The notes beneath the pieces are model-generated. The model did not search any database and was not told the origin of the DNA. It worked only from the letters and a program-made list of their open reading frames with translations. A stretch of 32,563 bases of DNA from Bacillus sp. V59.32b (GTDB lineage: Bacteria; Bacillota; Bacilli; Bacillales; DSM-1321): the NCBI RefSeq assembly GCF_003429085.1, contig NZ_QVTC01000089.1:1-32563 (forward strand). Direction: 5' to 3'. This document shows, one piece after another, positions 1 through 9,069 of this stretch. A program made the translations under genes and the position numbers. Each line of letters opens with the position of its first letter. Within the stretch, counting starts at the first letter, position 1.

Positions 1-371
1 CATCATCCTTGAATAGACACCGCACGAGAAAATGCGTATGCATTTTCGAGGAGTCTCGCAGATTCCCTTCCCAATAACAACATTATCGTTTAACAGAGCC
101 TTAAAGATAAAGAAAGTATACTTTTCTAATTTTGACTATGTATCACTACGACGTACAGGACGTGACTTGCGTCGACGAAGACATAAGGACGTGGCGGTAT
201 TAGTCGTTCTTCCTTTTTAAAAAGGGGCTCGACGTAAGACATAACGATGTGGCAGACTTTAGTCGATGTTCCTTACTTACAGGGCGCATCCGCTTTTTTT
301 ATATGGGTCTTGAGCCGCTTGTTTTAAAATGGAAAAAAGAGTACGATTTTTGGATAGACGGAGTGTGGACA
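1..371. other. Intergenic region upstream of pth, repeat-rich, no gene
   Basis: I see no convincing gene here. A short reading frame at 32-220 runs through repeat DNA, has no ribosome binding site, and codes an Arg-rich, low-complexity product, so I do not call it. A hairpin sits at 28-47 (8-bp arms GAAAATGC/GCATTTTC, 4-nt loop), followed by GGAGTCTCGC, which resembles a dispersed intergenic repeat I recall from other Bacillus genomes. Positions 146-300 hold a second repeat family, listed separately. In many relatives the gene before pth is ctc; no ctc coding end is visible in this window. Confidence 0.6.
146..300. repeat. Dispersed intergenic repeat, two degenerate tandem units
   Basis: Unit 1 (about 146-220) and unit 2 (about 229-300) share GACATAA, CG(A)TGTGGC and TTAGTCG blocks, so the element is a partial tandem. 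Unit 2 ends in TCGATGTTCCTT then ACAGGGCGC and a CGC-T-run end. The same blocks recur at 11404-11499. The pattern is that of a short non-coding dispersed element. Whether it is mobile or a processed RNA cannot be told from this window. Confidence 0.6.
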
Positions 372-932
372 ATGAAGATTTTCGTTGGTTTAGGAAACCC
401 GGGAAAACAATATGAACAAACGAGGCATAACATCGGCTTTGAGGTAATTGATGAGTTATCAAAAAAATGGGCGATCCCCCTAGATCAAGCAAAGCATAAA
501 GGCATCTACGGAATTGGCACGGTGAACGGTGAAAAAGTACTGCTGCTTAAACCGTTGACGTATATGAATCTCTCGGGTGAATCAATCGCGGCCGTTATGA
601 ATTTCTTCAAAGCGGAGCTAGAGGATATCGTTGTTTTATATGATGATTTAGATTTGCCGGTTGGAAGAATCCGTCTGCGTCAAAAAGGCAGTGCCGGCGG
701 ACATAATGGAATTAAATCTACAATCGCCCATCTTGGCACCCAGGAATTTAACCGGATACGTATTGGCATTGGACGTCCTGTCGGAAGAATTCCGGTGATT
801 GATTATGTGCTGGGCCGCTTTATGAAGGAAGAGTGGGAAACGATGAGCAAAGTCATTGAAAAATGTGCGGAAGCTTGCGAAGATTGGACAAGGAAACCAT
901 TTTTACAAGTAATGAATGAACACAATCAATAA
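372..932 (+). CDS. pth: Peptidyl-tRNA hydrolase
   Basis: Hydrolyses the ester bond of peptidyl-tRNAs released early from ribosomes and so recycles tRNA in the cytoplasm. The protein is 186 aa, the usual length for the family. It starts with the classic [11 protein letters not shown] stretch; Asn10 and the following TRHNIGF (His20, the catalytic base) are present, as are the [11 protein letters not shown] and YDDLDLP motifs and a GSAGGHNG loop. An upstream in-frame ATG at 249 would add 41 residues that read through repeat DNA and match nothing in the family. I therefore start at 372, which has a GGAG-type ribosome binding site about 8 nt upstream. It lies ahead of fin and mfd, the standard Bacillus order. 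Confidence 0.97.
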   Translation: MKIFVGLGNPGKQYEQTRHNIGFEVIDELSKKWAIPLDQAKHKGIYGIGTVNGEKVLLLKPLTYMNLSGESIAAVMNFFKAELEDIVVLYDDLDLPVGRIRLRQKGSAGGHNGIKSTIAHLGTQEFNRIRIGIGRPVGRIPVIDYVLGRFMKEEWETMSKVIEKCAEACEDWTRKPFLQVMNEHNQ

Positions 933-967
933 TGCTTAAGTGATAAATAAATATTCCCTGATGCCAT

Positions 968-998
968 GAATAAGACTCTCCTATTTCGGTTTATACTA
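968..998 (+). promoter_or_regulatory. Candidate forespore (sigma-F/G-type) promoter for fin
   Basis: GAATA at 968-972 resembles the -35 of forespore sigma factors, and TATACTA at 992-998 matches the sigma-G -10 (CATNNTA) at six of seven positions, with 19 nt between them. fin is known in B. subtilis to be transcribed by forespore sigma factors. The match is partial, so this is a suggestion only. Confidence 0.4.
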
Positions 999-1029
999 AA
1001 AATATTAAGCGCGAATAGGGGGTTAAGGA

Positions 1030-1260
1030 ATGGCTCTCCATTATCATTGCCGGCATTGTGGTACAAAGATTGGAACGCTCCAGAAACAAACACTGAATTC
1101 AGAGCAGTTAGGATTTAATCACCTTAATAATGAAGATCGGCAAGACATGATTGTCTATGATTCTGCTGGAGACATCCATGTGAAAGCGATATGTGAAGAC
1201 TGCCACGAATCATTGCAAAGAAATCCCGATTTACACGAAAATGATTATATTATCCATTAA
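1030..1260 (+). CDS. fin: Anti-sigma-F factor Fin (YabK)
   Basis: In B. subtilis Fin binds and inhibits sigma-F, helping the forespore switch from sigma-F to sigma-G. The protein is 76 aa, as in relatives. Two Cys pairs are visible: CRHC at residues 7-10 and CEDC near residues 55-58, which fit a small zinc-ribbon fold. The centre carries the LGFNHLNNEDRQDMI stretch typical of the family. A ribosome binding site (TAAGGA) lies just before the ATG. It sits between pth and mfd, its conserved location, and is followed at once by its own terminator, which agrees with separate forespore expression. Confidence 0.93.
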   Translation: MALHYHCRHCGTKIGTLQKQTLNSEQLGFNHLNNEDRQDMIVYDSAGDIHVKAICEDCHESLQRNPDLHENDYIIH

Positions 1261-1263
1261 ACG

Positions 1264-1296
1264 GAGGAAGCTTTGGTAGAACCAAAGCGTTTTTTC
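1264..1296 (+). terminator. Rho-independent terminator after fin
   Basis: Perfect 8-bp stem GCTTTGGT (1270-1277) and ACCAAAGC (1281-1288) with a 3-nt loop, followed by GTTTTTT. It begins just after the fin stop codon. Confidence 0.9.
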
Positions 1297-1302
1297 CGTT
1301 TG

Positions 1303-1395
1303 GCAGATAAGTTAATAAACTTCCTATCTGCATAAGTGCAACTAACTACGCCTTTTCTTCGCCTTGAAAGGCTCGCCAGTCGGCGAGTTTTCTTT
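1303..1395 (+). repeat. Short structured repeat ending in a terminator-like hairpin, copy 1
   Basis: A first hairpin pairs GCAGATA with TATCTGC (about 1303-1332). A second pairs CTCGCC (1372-1377) with GGCGAG (1382-1387), followed by TTTTCTTT. The second hairpin and the preceding CGCC...AAGG block recur at 7516-7548 with one loop change, so this is a repeated unit and not a one-off terminator. It lies just upstream of mfd. Confidence 0.7.
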
Positions 1396-1471
1396 ATTTA
1401 ATTTTATTGGAAGGTCACGACGTTTGGACATGAAAGATTACGTGACTTGTTAAGTGAGAGGAGGTACAAAC

Positions 1472-4400
1472 ATGGATGGATTGCAGAGCTTGTTTTCAAG
1501 ACAAGATGATGTGCAGTCAGTGATCACAGGCATTGATGAAGGACTGAGAGAACAACTGGTGGCCGGGTTATCCGGTTCCTCGAGATCGATGCTCATTGCC
1601 TCGGTATATGAAGAGACAAAAAGGCCTATTTTATTAGTTACACATAATCTTTTACAGGCTCAAAAATTTCATGAGGATTTATCCGGCTTTTTGCCTGAAG
1701 AGGAATTATATATATATCCAGCTAACGAGCTTATAGCCGCAGAGCTGAGCGTAGCGAGTCCAGAACTCCGGGCTCAGCGTATAGAGGCTTTGAATTACTG
1801 GTCCAGTGGAGTGAAAGGGATTGTCATTGTACCGATTTCAGGGCTTCGTAAGCTGTTGCCGCCAAAAGATGTTTGGAAAAACTACCAATCAGTCTTTAAG
1901 GTTGGCGATGACCTTGATTTGGAAGAGACCCTTAATACGTTTATATCAATGGGGTATCAAAGAACAGAAATGGTTTCGACCCCGGGTGAATTTAGTGTAA
2001 GGGGCGGCATTATCGATGTATATCCAATAACAGAAAACAATCCGGTTCGAATCGAGTTATTCGACACAGAAATCGATTCAATCAGAACCTTTTCCATAGA
2101 AGATCAGCGTTCCGTCAAAAAGCTTTCAACCGTCCTTATTGGTCCGATGACAGAAGCCTTGCTGGAACCAAGACATGTTGAAAGTATTATTGATAACCTT
2201 GAAAAAGGGCTTGCTAGAAGTTTAAAGAAATTAAAGGATGAGAAAGCAAAAGAGCAAATGGTTCAAACGATTGGTTTCGAATTGGAGCAGCTCCAGAACG
2301 GGTCTGTACCCGAACAAATATCTAAATACTTAGGGCTGGCTTATGAAAAACCGGCTAGTTTAATAGATTACCTGCCGGCAAACGGGATTGTCATACTAGA
2401 TGAAATCAGCCGAATTCAAGAGATGAGTGAATCGCTCGAAAAAGAAGAAGCCCAGTGGCATACCGATCTTCTGAGTGAAGGGCGGATTATTCACGATATC
2501 CGATTATCGAATAAGCTCCCGGAACTAATTGTGGGATCCAGCCGACCTTTTGTATATTTATCCTTGTTTTTACGGCATGTGCCGCATACCAATCCGCAGA
2601 ATATCTTGAATTTGACATCCAAGCAGATGCAGAACTTCCATGGACAGATGCATGTGTTCAAATCTGAGGTCGAGCGTTGGAAAAAAAGCAAATTTGCTGT
2701 TGTTATCCTCGGTCCTGATGAAGAAAGAGTGAAAAAGCTGAACAGGGTGTTAGATGACTATGAAATAGAAGCGGCGGAGCTTGATGAAGAAAGCAGCAGT
2801 ATCCTTCCAGGTAAAATCCAAATCCTTAAAGGGAATTTAAATAATGGTTTCGAGCTGCCCATGCAAAAACTCGCTGTGATTACCGAACAGGAATTATTTA
2901 ATAAGCGGACGAAAAAGTCTATCCGAAGGCAAAAACTCACCAATGCAGAGAGAATAAAAAGCTATTCGGAGCTTAAGGTCGGGGACTATGTAGTTCATGT
3001 CAATCATGGGATTGGCAAGTACCTTGGAATTGAGACGCTTAGTATTAATAATGTCCATAAAGATTATCTTCAAATTCGTTATCAGGGTGACGATAAATTG
3101 TACGTCCCTGTTGACCAAATCGATCTCGTTCAAAAATATGTCGGATCTGAAGGAAAAGAACCGAAGCTTTATAAAATGGGCGGCAGTGAATGGAAACGGG
3201 TTAAAAGCAAGGTACAATCGTCTGTCGAAGATATTGCTGATGATTTGATTAAATTATATGCTGAGCGTGAAGCAGCAAAAGGCTATGCCTTTTCTCCGGA
3301 TGGCGATATGCAAAGAGAGTTTGAAGTGGCATTTGCTTATAATGAAACAGAAGATCAATTACGTTCCATCAACGAAATAAAAAAAGACATGGAACGCGAG
3401 CGGCCGATGGATCGCCTTCTTTGTGGGGATGTGGGCTACGGTAAGACGGAAGTGGCCATCAGGGCGGCCTTTAAGGCAATTATGGATGGCAAGCAAGTCG
3501 CCTTTTTGGTCCCGACAACCATTTTGGCGCAACAACATTATGAAACGTTAAGGGAAAGATTCCAGGACTTCCCGATCACCATTGGACTTTTGAGCCGTTT
3601 TCGTTCTAAAAAGCAGCAGACGGAAACGACTAAAGGACTAAAGGCTGGCACGGTGGATATTGTTGTGGGAACTCACAGGCTTTTGTCAAAGGATATTCAA
3701 TATCGCGATCTCGGTTTGCTGATTATTGATGAAGAACAGCGGTTTGGAGTAACCCATAAGGAAAAAATAAAAAAGCTGAAAACAAATGTGGATGTTTTAA
3801 CTTTAACGGCAACGCCGATTCCGCGAACACTGCATATGTCGATGCTTGGAGTAAGAGATTTATCTGTAATCGAAACCCCTCCGGAGAATCGCTTTCCGGT
3901 GCAAACATATGTTATGGAATATAACGGCGGACTGGTAAGAGAAGCCATTGAAAGAGAATTAGCTCGAGACGGACAGGTTTACTTTCTATATAACAGGGTA
4001 GAGGATATAGCAAGAAAAGCAGAAGAAATTTCCATGTTGGTGCCGGATGCGCGTGTTACCTTTGCCCATGGGCAAATGACCGAGCAAGAGCTGGAATCTG
4101 TTATGTTTGGTTTTCTGGATGGGGAATACGATGTCTTAGTCAGCACTACGATTATCGAAACCGGTGTAGATATTCCAAATGTGAATACACTAATCGTGCA
4201 TGAAGCGGATAGAATGGGGCTCTCGCAGCTTTATCAACTTCGTGGACGGGTAGGCCGCTCCAATCGAGTTGCCTATGCCTACTTTACTTATCGCAAGGAC
4301 AAGGTCCTTACAGAAGTGGCTGAAAAGAGGCTTCAGTCCATAAAGGAATTCACTGAGTTAGGTTCAGGATTCAAAATTGCGATGCGTGATTTATCGATTC

Positions 4401-5008
4401 GCGGGGCGGGAAATTTGTTGGGAGCACAGCAACATGGATTTATCGATTCTGTGGGCTTTGATCTATACTCACAAATGCTGAAAGAAGCAGTGGAAGTCCG
4501 GAAGAACGATAAACCTATAGATAAAGAACCACAACTGGAAATCGACCTGGATGTAGATGCCTACATTCCTGACTCTTATATTTCCGACGGGCATCAAAAA
4601 ATTGAGATATACAAAAGGTTCAGGGGAGTTGCGTCTCTTGAGGAACTCGAGGAATTGCAGGAAGAAATGCTTGACCGTTTTGGAGAATATCCGGATGAGG
4701 TTACCTATTTATTAACGATTGCAGAGACGAAAATCTTTGCTATTCAGGCAGGTATTGAAAGCATTAAACAGGCAAAACAGGATATCTCGATTCTCATCTC
4801 GGAAAAAGAAAGCAGCACGATTGATGGACAGAAGGTTTTTCAATTAGGTTCAAAGTATGGGCGTATGGTCGGTTTTGGTATGGAAGCTGGAAGAATGAAG
4901 CTTGTTTTGCACACAAAAGGCACAGAAGCAGAAAAGTGGCTTCATGTACTGAATGAGCTTGTAAAAGGTCTACAGCACGTAAAACATGAGAATCAAACCA
5001 CAGCATAA
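1472..5008 (+). CDS. mfd: Transcription-repair coupling factor Mfd
   Basis: A DNA translocase that displaces RNA polymerase stalled at lesions and recruits the UvrABC excision machinery. The protein is 1178 aa, the normal length. The N-terminal UvrB-homology region is followed by the RNA-polymerase-interacting domain (around SELKVGDYVVHVNHGIGKY). The SF2 helicase core has Walker A GDVGYGKT at about 652-659 and the DEEQ box at about 753-756, then TATPIPRTL, and ends with the TRG region (GRVGRS and the RGAGNLLG motif). A start six codons upstream is in frame, but ATG 1472 has a strong AGGAGG 8 nt upstream and matches the known N-terminus. Confidence 0.98.
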   Translation: MDGLQSLFSRQDDVQSVITGIDEGLREQLVAGLSGSSRSMLIASVYEETKRPILLVTHNLLQAQKFHEDLSGFLPEEELYIYPANELIAAELSVASPELRAQRIEALNYWSSGVKGIVIVPISGLRKLLPPKDVWKNYQSVFKVGDDLDLEETLNTFISMGYQRTEMVSTPGEFSVRGGIIDVYPITENNPVRIELFDTEIDSIRTFSIEDQRSVKKLSTVLIGPMTEALLEPRHVESIIDNLEKGLARSLKKLKDEKAKEQMVQTIGFELEQLQNGSVPEQISKYLGLAYEKPASLIDYLPANGIVILDEISRIQEMSESLEKEEAQWHTDLLSEGRIIHDIRLSNKLPELIVGSSRPFVYLSLFLRHVPHTNPQNILNLTSKQMQNFHGQMHVFKSEVERWKKSKFAVVILGPDEERVKKLNRVLDDYEIEAAELDEESSSILPGKIQILKGNLNNGFELPMQKLAVITEQELFNKRTKKSIRRQKLTNAERIKSYSELKVGDYVVHVNHGIGKYLGIETLSINNVHKDYLQIRYQGDDKLYVPVDQIDLVQKYVGSEGKEPKLYKMGGSEWKRVKSKVQSSVEDIADDLIKLYAEREAAKGYAFSPDGDMQREFEVAFAYNETEDQLRSINEIKKDMERERPMDRLLCGDVGYGKTEVAIRAAFKAIMDGKQVAFLVPTTILAQQHYETLRERFQDFPITIGLLSRFRSKKQQTETTKGLKAGTVDIVVGTHRLLSKDIQYRDLGLLIIDEEQRFGVTHKEKIKKLKTNVDVLTLTATPIPRTLHMSMLGVRDLSVIETPPENRFPVQTYVMEYNGGLVREAIERELARDGQVYFLYNRVEDIARKAEEISMLVPDARVTFAHGQMTEQELESVMFGFLDGEYDVLVSTTIIETGVDIPNVNTLIVHEADRMGLSQLYQLRGRVGRSNRVAYAYFTYRKDKVLTEVAEKRLQSIKEFTELGSGFKIAMRDLSIRGAGNLLGAQQHGFIDSVGFDLYSQMLKEAVEVRKNDKPIDKEPQLEIDLDVDAYIPDSYISDGHQKIEIYKRFRGVASLEELEELQEEMLDRFGEYPDEVTYLLTIAETKIFAIQAGIESIKQAKQDISILISEKESSTIDGQKVFQLGSKYGRMVGFGMEAGRMKLVLHTKGTEAEKWLHVLNELVKGLQHVKHENQTTA

Positions 5009-5093
5009 TTGTTCTGATTTACTGTGAAGCTTTTTTGCTTTTGTCTGCCTTTGATGGGAAGAACACCAAAAGAAAGAAAAATTCAATCAAAAT

Positions 5094-5123
5094 GTATAGA
5101 ACTTTCCATATGAAAAAATACTA
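5094..5123 (+). promoter_or_regulatory. Sigma-G-type promoter for spoVT
   Basis: GTATA at 5094-5098, then exactly 18 nt, then AATACTA at 5117-5123. This fits the sigma-G pattern GNATR-N18-CATNNTA with a single mismatch. spoVT is sigma-G dependent in B. subtilis, so position and type agree. A small hairpin (GGTGA/TCACC, 5153-5167) lies in the leader. Confidence 0.6.
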
Positions 5124-5204
5124 AGTGCAAGCATGGTAATGGTTTTTAAAATGGTGAAATCGTCACCCCAAAAAATCAATGAGATGAAAGTGAGGCAACA
5201 CAAG

Positions 5205-5741
5205 ATGAAAGCAACTGGTATTGTTCGCCGAATTGATGATTTAGGTAGAGTGGTTATTCCTAAAGAAATCCGCAGAACCCTTCGTATCCGAGAAGGAGAT
5301 CCATTAGAGATTTTTGTGGACAGAGATGGAGAAGTAATCCTAAAAAAATATTCCCCTATCAGTGAATTAGGTGATTTTGCAAAAGAGTATGCAGAAGCTT
5401 TATATGATAGTCTGGGCAATCCGGTGTTAATTTGCGATCGTGACACTTATATCGCGATGGCAGGAGGTTCCAAAAAAGATTATCTCAATAAAAGTATTAG
5501 TGATTTAGTGGAAAAATCGATGGAAGATCGTCATTCTTTGCTTGAAACCCAAAAAGGGAGCATTGCCTTAGTGGACGGAAACGAAGAAGATGTTCAATCC
5601 TATACAATCGGACCGATCATTGCGAATGGAGACCCGATTGGAGCGGTCGTCATTTATTCTAAAGAAGCAACGGTCGGCGAGGTTGAGCAAAAAGCAGTTG
5701 AAACGGCAGCAGGATTTTTGGCAAGACAAATGGAATCATAA
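5205..5741 (+). CDS. spoVT: Stage V sporulation transcription regulator SpoVT
   Basis: A forespore regulator that adjusts the sigma-G regulon and affects spore coat and germination properties. The protein is 178 aa, the B. subtilis length. Residues 1-50 form the AbrB/SpoVT swapped-hairpin DNA-binding domain (MKATGIVRRIDDLGRVVIPKE), followed by a GAF-like C-terminal domain ending in ETAAGFLARQM. An in-frame ATG at 5133 would add 24 unrelated residues; ATG 5205 has GAGG 9 nt upstream and matches the family start. It has a sigma-G-like promoter and is followed by a strong terminator. Confidence 0.97.
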   Translation: MKATGIVRRIDDLGRVVIPKEIRRTLRIREGDPLEIFVDRDGEVILKKYSPISELGDFAKEYAEALYDSLGNPVLICDRDTYIAMAGGSKKDYLNKSISDLVEKSMEDRHSLLETQKGSIALVDGNEEDVQSYTIGPIIANGDPIGAVVIYSKEATVGEVEQKAVETAAGFLARQMES

Positions 5742-5789
5742 AGAAGAAAAAAGACGGGTCAGGGGCCCGGCTTACATACGTTTAATAAT

Positions 5790-5821
5790 GAGAGGCAGCG
5801 CCAGGCTGCCTCTCGTGTTAT
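5790..5821 (+). terminator. Rho-independent terminator after spoVT
   Basis: Perfect 10-bp stem GAGAGGCAGC (5790-5799) and GCTGCCTCTC (5805-5814) with a 5-nt loop. The tail GTGTTATGTT is only moderately T-rich. Confidence 0.75.
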
Positions 5822-5830
5822 GTTATAATA
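5821..5830 (+). promoter_or_regulatory. Extended -10 promoter candidate for yabM
   Basis: TGTTATAAT (TGn plus TATAAT at 5824-5829) lies 36 nt before the yabM ATG and directly after the spoVT terminator. The usual -35 location falls inside the terminator stem and shows no good match, so the call rests on the extended -10 element. Confidence 0.45.
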
Positions 5831-5865
5831 CAACCACAACATAAGAGTCAGGAAGGGGAAAGTCA

Positions 5866-7464
5866 ATGGCTGAGAAGCCTGAACATCTATCAAAAAAGCT
5901 GTTTGAGGGGGCTTTACTCCTAACATTTGCAGCTATTCTTATCAAAGTTCTCAGCGCGGCCTACAGAATCCCTTATCAGAATATCACGGGTGATATCGGA
6001 TTTTATATATACCAACAGGTATACCCTTTTTATGGGATTGCTGTTGCTTTTTCTACCTTTGGTTTTCCGATGATCATTTCAAAGTTAATTGCCGAAAGAC
6101 ATTCATCGAGATTAACGATTAAAGAAATCATGCTTACTTCTTTTGTTATCCTGAGTCTGGTTGGTTTATTGCTTTTTGGAGGCTTATACTTTGGCGCAGA
6201 CTTTATTGCAGGGCAGATGAGGGATCCTGAGCTTGCTGATCTTATCCAGATTATAGCCTTTTCCTTTTTGCTCATGCCATTTATCTCGGTAGTCAGGGGC
6301 TATTATCAAGGATTTCATAATATGCTTCCAACAGCTGCTTCCCAAATTTTTGAGCAAATCGTGAGAATAAGTACCATTCTCGTGTTTTCATTTGTGCTGA
6401 TGCAGCAAGGATATTCATTGTATGTCGTTGGTGCAGGTGCGGCATTTGGTTCAATAGCCGGCGGAGTGACAGCTGTGCTTGTACTTGTATCATTTGTAGG
6501 GCTACGAAAAGACTGGAAAAGAGTGCGGCAGTCCAAGTTCGGAGCAAAGACTTTTCCCGTGATTACCAGGATTTTGTTATGGCAAGGTCTTTCCTTTTGT
6601 ATCGCAAGTTTGATTCTGGTTTTGATGCAGCTTGTAGATTCGATGAATTTGTACATGCTTTTAAGAAAAGGTGGGTTAGGGGAAATCGCGGCCAAGGAAT
6701 GGAAAGGTGTGTACGATCGCGGGCAGCCACTTATTCAGCTCGGAACCGTTGTCTCCAATTCCATTGCTTTGTCACTTGTCCCGTTGCTTTCAGGCTATGT
6801 TCAACAAAAGAAGAGAAGCGAAATGATTTCTATCATTAAAATGGTACTTTTAATCAGCCTGATGATAGGGGCAGCCGCGGCTGTCGGCCTTATTTGCATT
6901 ATGGAGCCTGCGAATTATATGCTTTTTACAGACAATCAAGGAAGTGCCGAATTAGCGGTATTATCTGTTTCAATCATTTTTACGTCCGTGATCATGGCCG
7001 AAGCTTCGATATTACAAAGCCTAGGGCATAATCTTGAAACGATTTTAATCGTTGTCACTGGGATCGCGTTAAAATGGCTATTAAATCTAGTGCTCGTTCC
7101 CCATTCTCTTATTATGGGGGCATCCTACGCTACGGTCATCTCATTTTTTGTAATGTCCCTTCTTTTTTTTGCTGTACTAAAAAAACATCTCAAACAGCCA
7201 TTATTTGATAAACAGCAGCTGCTGATACTCCTTCAAGCCACTATTTTAATGGGCGTATTAGTGTGGGGCTTTAACGGGGCTATCAATCAAGTCTTTGAGG
7301 ATATGCCTTCAAACAGAATACTGGCAGCTTTTCAAGCTTTGAGCGGAGTGTTATTAGGAGGATGTATATTTGTAGCGGTCATCCTTCGCAGAGGAATGTT
7401 TACTCGCCGTGAATTAGAAATGCTCCCGGTAGGAACCAAATTGGTTAAATTTCTTTACAGATAG
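5866..7464 (+). CDS. yabM: MOP-superfamily membrane flippase YabM (SpoVB/MurJ-like)
   Basis: A 532-aa polytopic membrane protein with about 14 hydrophobic segments, belonging to the polysaccharide biosynthesis/MurJ-like branch of the MOP exporters. The N-terminal pattern KKLFEGALLLTFA and the YRIPYQNITGD stretch are typical of SpoVB and its paralogues, which move lipid-linked cell-wall or spore-cortex precursors across the membrane. The substrate of YabM itself is not established, so lipid II flipping is an inference from the family. The ATG at 5866 has a good ribosome binding site (GGAAGGGGA). In B. subtilis the same gene lies between spoVT and yabN. Confidence 0.9.
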   Translation: MAEKPEHLSKKLFEGALLLTFAAILIKVLSAAYRIPYQNITGDIGFYIYQQVYPFYGIAVAFSTFGFPMIISKLIAERHSSRLTIKEIMLTSFVILSLVGLLLFGGLYFGADFIAGQMRDPELADLIQIIAFSFLLMPFISVVRGYYQGFHNMLPTAASQIFEQIVRISTILVFSFVLMQQGYSLYVVGAGAAFGSIAGGVTAVLVLVSFVGLRKDWKRVRQSKFGAKTFPVITRILLWQGLSFCIASLILVLMQLVDSMNLYMLLRKGGLGEIAAKEWKGVYDRGQPLIQLGTVVSNSIALSLVPLLSGYVQQKKRSEMISIIKMVLLISLMIGAAAAVGLICIMEPANYMLFTDNQGSAELAVLSVSIIFTSVIMAEASILQSLGHNLETILIVVTGIALKWLLNLVLVPHSLIMGASYATVISFFVMSLLFFAVLKKHLKQPLFDKQQLLILLQATILMGVLVWGFNGAINQVFEDMPSNRILAAFQALSGVLLGGCIFVAVILRRGMFTRRELEMLPVGTKLVKFLYR

Positions 7465-7515
7465 GAATGGATAAACTTTCTTATTTGCATCAGGGCAACC
7501 ATGCCTAATCTCCGC

Positions 7516-7548
7516 CTTTAAGGCTCGCCAATCGGCGAGTTTTCTTTA
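7516..7548 (+). repeat. Short terminator-like repeat, copy 2 (after yabM)
   Basis: CTCGCC (7524-7529), loop AATC, GGCGAG (7534-7539), then TTTTCTTT. This is the same hairpin as at 1372-1395 apart from one loop base, and it is likewise preceded by CGCC and AAGG. It probably ends yabM transcription. Confidence 0.7.
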
Positions 7549-7577
7549 AACTGAACATGAAAGGAGCGATTGCAACG

Positions 7578-9053
7578 GTGAAAAGTGAAATTACAATCCT
7601 TGGCCTTGGAGCCGGTGATTTGGATCAGCTTCCATTGGGGATTTATAAGAGACTAAAGCAGGCATCCCTCTGCCTCGTGCGCACAATCGATCATCCGGTT
7701 ATAGATGAATTAAGCGCTGAAGGAGTCCTCTTCGAGAGCTTTGATCATATATATGAAAAGCATGAAAGGTTTGAGAAGGTGTATGAAGACATTTCAGAAA
7801 CCTTGCTCAGCAGAGCGGAACGAGAGCCTGTCATTTACGCGGTTCCGGGACACCCGATGGTTGCGGAGAAAACGGTACAGTTATTATTGGAGAAAGGACC
7901 GGGACGGGATATTTCGATAAAGATAGAAGGTGGACAAAGCTTTCTTGATGCGCTGTTCAAGGCGTTAAAAATTGATCCCATTGACGGGTTTCAATTATTG
8001 GATGGAACTGCACTGTCAAAGGATGATCTGCATACAAATCAACACATGATTATCGGACAGGTTTACGATTCTTTTGTTGCCTCGGATGTAAAGCTGACTT
8101 TGATGGAGAAACTACCTGATGATCATGAAGTATATATTGTCAAAGCTGCGGGCAGCAAGGAAGAGGTAATAAAAAAAGTTGATCTGTATGAATTGGATCG
8201 GCAGATGGAAGAATTGAGCAACTTAACAAGCGTGTATGTCCCACCGGTTGAAAATGAGACTTATCGGTACAAAGAATTTTCTAAATTAAGAGAGATTATT
8301 GCTGTGTTGAGGAGCCCAAACGGCTGCCCGTGGGATAAGAAACAAACGCATAAAAGCCTAAAGCCTTATTTAATAGAGGAAGCTTATGAATTAATTGATG
8401 CAATAGATGAAGAAGATGATGACGGGATGATTGGTGAACTGGGCGATGTTTTATTGCAGGTTATGCTTCATTCCCAAATAGCAGAAGACGAAGGCATGTT
8501 TACAGTCGATGATGTAATTGAGGGAATATCGGCAAAAATGGTCCGCCGCCATCCGCATGTATTTGGCAGTGTACAGGTAGAAGGTACGGAGGACGTATTG
8601 GATAATTGGCAAAGAATTAAAGCGGAAGAGAGGGCGGAGGAAGGAAATACGGAGAAATCATTGCTTGATGGTGTCGGCAAATCTTTACCAAGCCTCATTC
8701 GTGGATTTGAGCTGCAAAAACGGGCGGCTAATGTCGGTTTTGATTGGAAAGATGTTTCCGGTGCCTGGGATAAGGTTAAAGAAGAGGTATCAGAACTCGA
8801 AATCGAGTTTAATAAGCAACATAACACAGAAGATATTAAAAATGAGCTGGGTGATCTTTTCTTTGCGCTTGTAAATGTATCCAGATTCTATGGAATCCAG
8901 GCAGAGGAAGCGATGAACGCAACAAACCGAAAATTTTATAACCGATTTACATACATTGAATCCCTTGTTAAACAAAGCGATAAACCTTTCAGTGATTATA
9001 CACTGGAGGAATTGGATCATTTTTGGGAAGAGGCAAAAGCCAAGGGATATTGA
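7578..9053 (+). CDS. yabN: YabN: tetrapyrrole methylase-like plus MazG NTP pyrophosphohydrolase fusion
   Basis: A two-domain protein. The N-terminal part (about residues 1-220) resembles SAM-dependent tetrapyrrole methylases (ITILGLGAGDLDQLPLG; YAVPGHPMVAEKTV). The C-terminal part carries MazG repeats with the acidic metal-binding signature (CPWDKKQTHKSLKPYLIEEAYE; then EELGDVLLQV-type helices, ending GDLFFALVNVSRF). MazG domains hydrolyse nucleoside triphosphates; the role of the methylase half is unclear. From GTG 7578 the protein is 491 aa. I prefer this start because AAGGAG lies 11 nt upstream, while the ATG at 7557 has no ribosome binding site. It is followed closely by rqcP. Confidence 0.93.
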   Translation: MKSEITILGLGAGDLDQLPLGIYKRLKQASLCLVRTIDHPVIDELSAEGVLFESFDHIYEKHERFEKVYEDISETLLSRAEREPVIYAVPGHPMVAEKTVQLLLEKGPGRDISIKIEGGQSFLDALFKALKIDPIDGFQLLDGTALSKDDLHTNQHMIIGQVYDSFVASDVKLTLMEKLPDDHEVYIVKAAGSKEEVIKKVDLYELDRQMEELSNLTSVYVPPVENETYRYKEFSKLREIIAVLRSPNGCPWDKKQTHKSLKPYLIEEAYELIDAIDEEDDDGMIGELGDVLLQVMLHSQIAEDEGMFTVDDVIEGISAKMVRRHPHVFGSVQVEGTEDVLDNWQRIKAEERAEEGNTEKSLLDGVGKSLPSLIRGFELQKRAANVGFDWKDVSGAWDKVKEEVSELEIEFNKQHNTEDIKNELGDLFFALVNVSRFYGIQAEEAMNATNRKFYNRFTYIESLVKQSDKPFSDYTLEELDHFWEEAKAKGY

Positions 9054-9069
9054 TTAGGGAGGAAGAAAT

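Noticed and set aside
32..220. Short Arg-rich reading frame near the left edge
   Set aside because: It runs through repeat DNA, has no ribosome binding site, and its Arg-rich sequence follows the repeat's base pattern.
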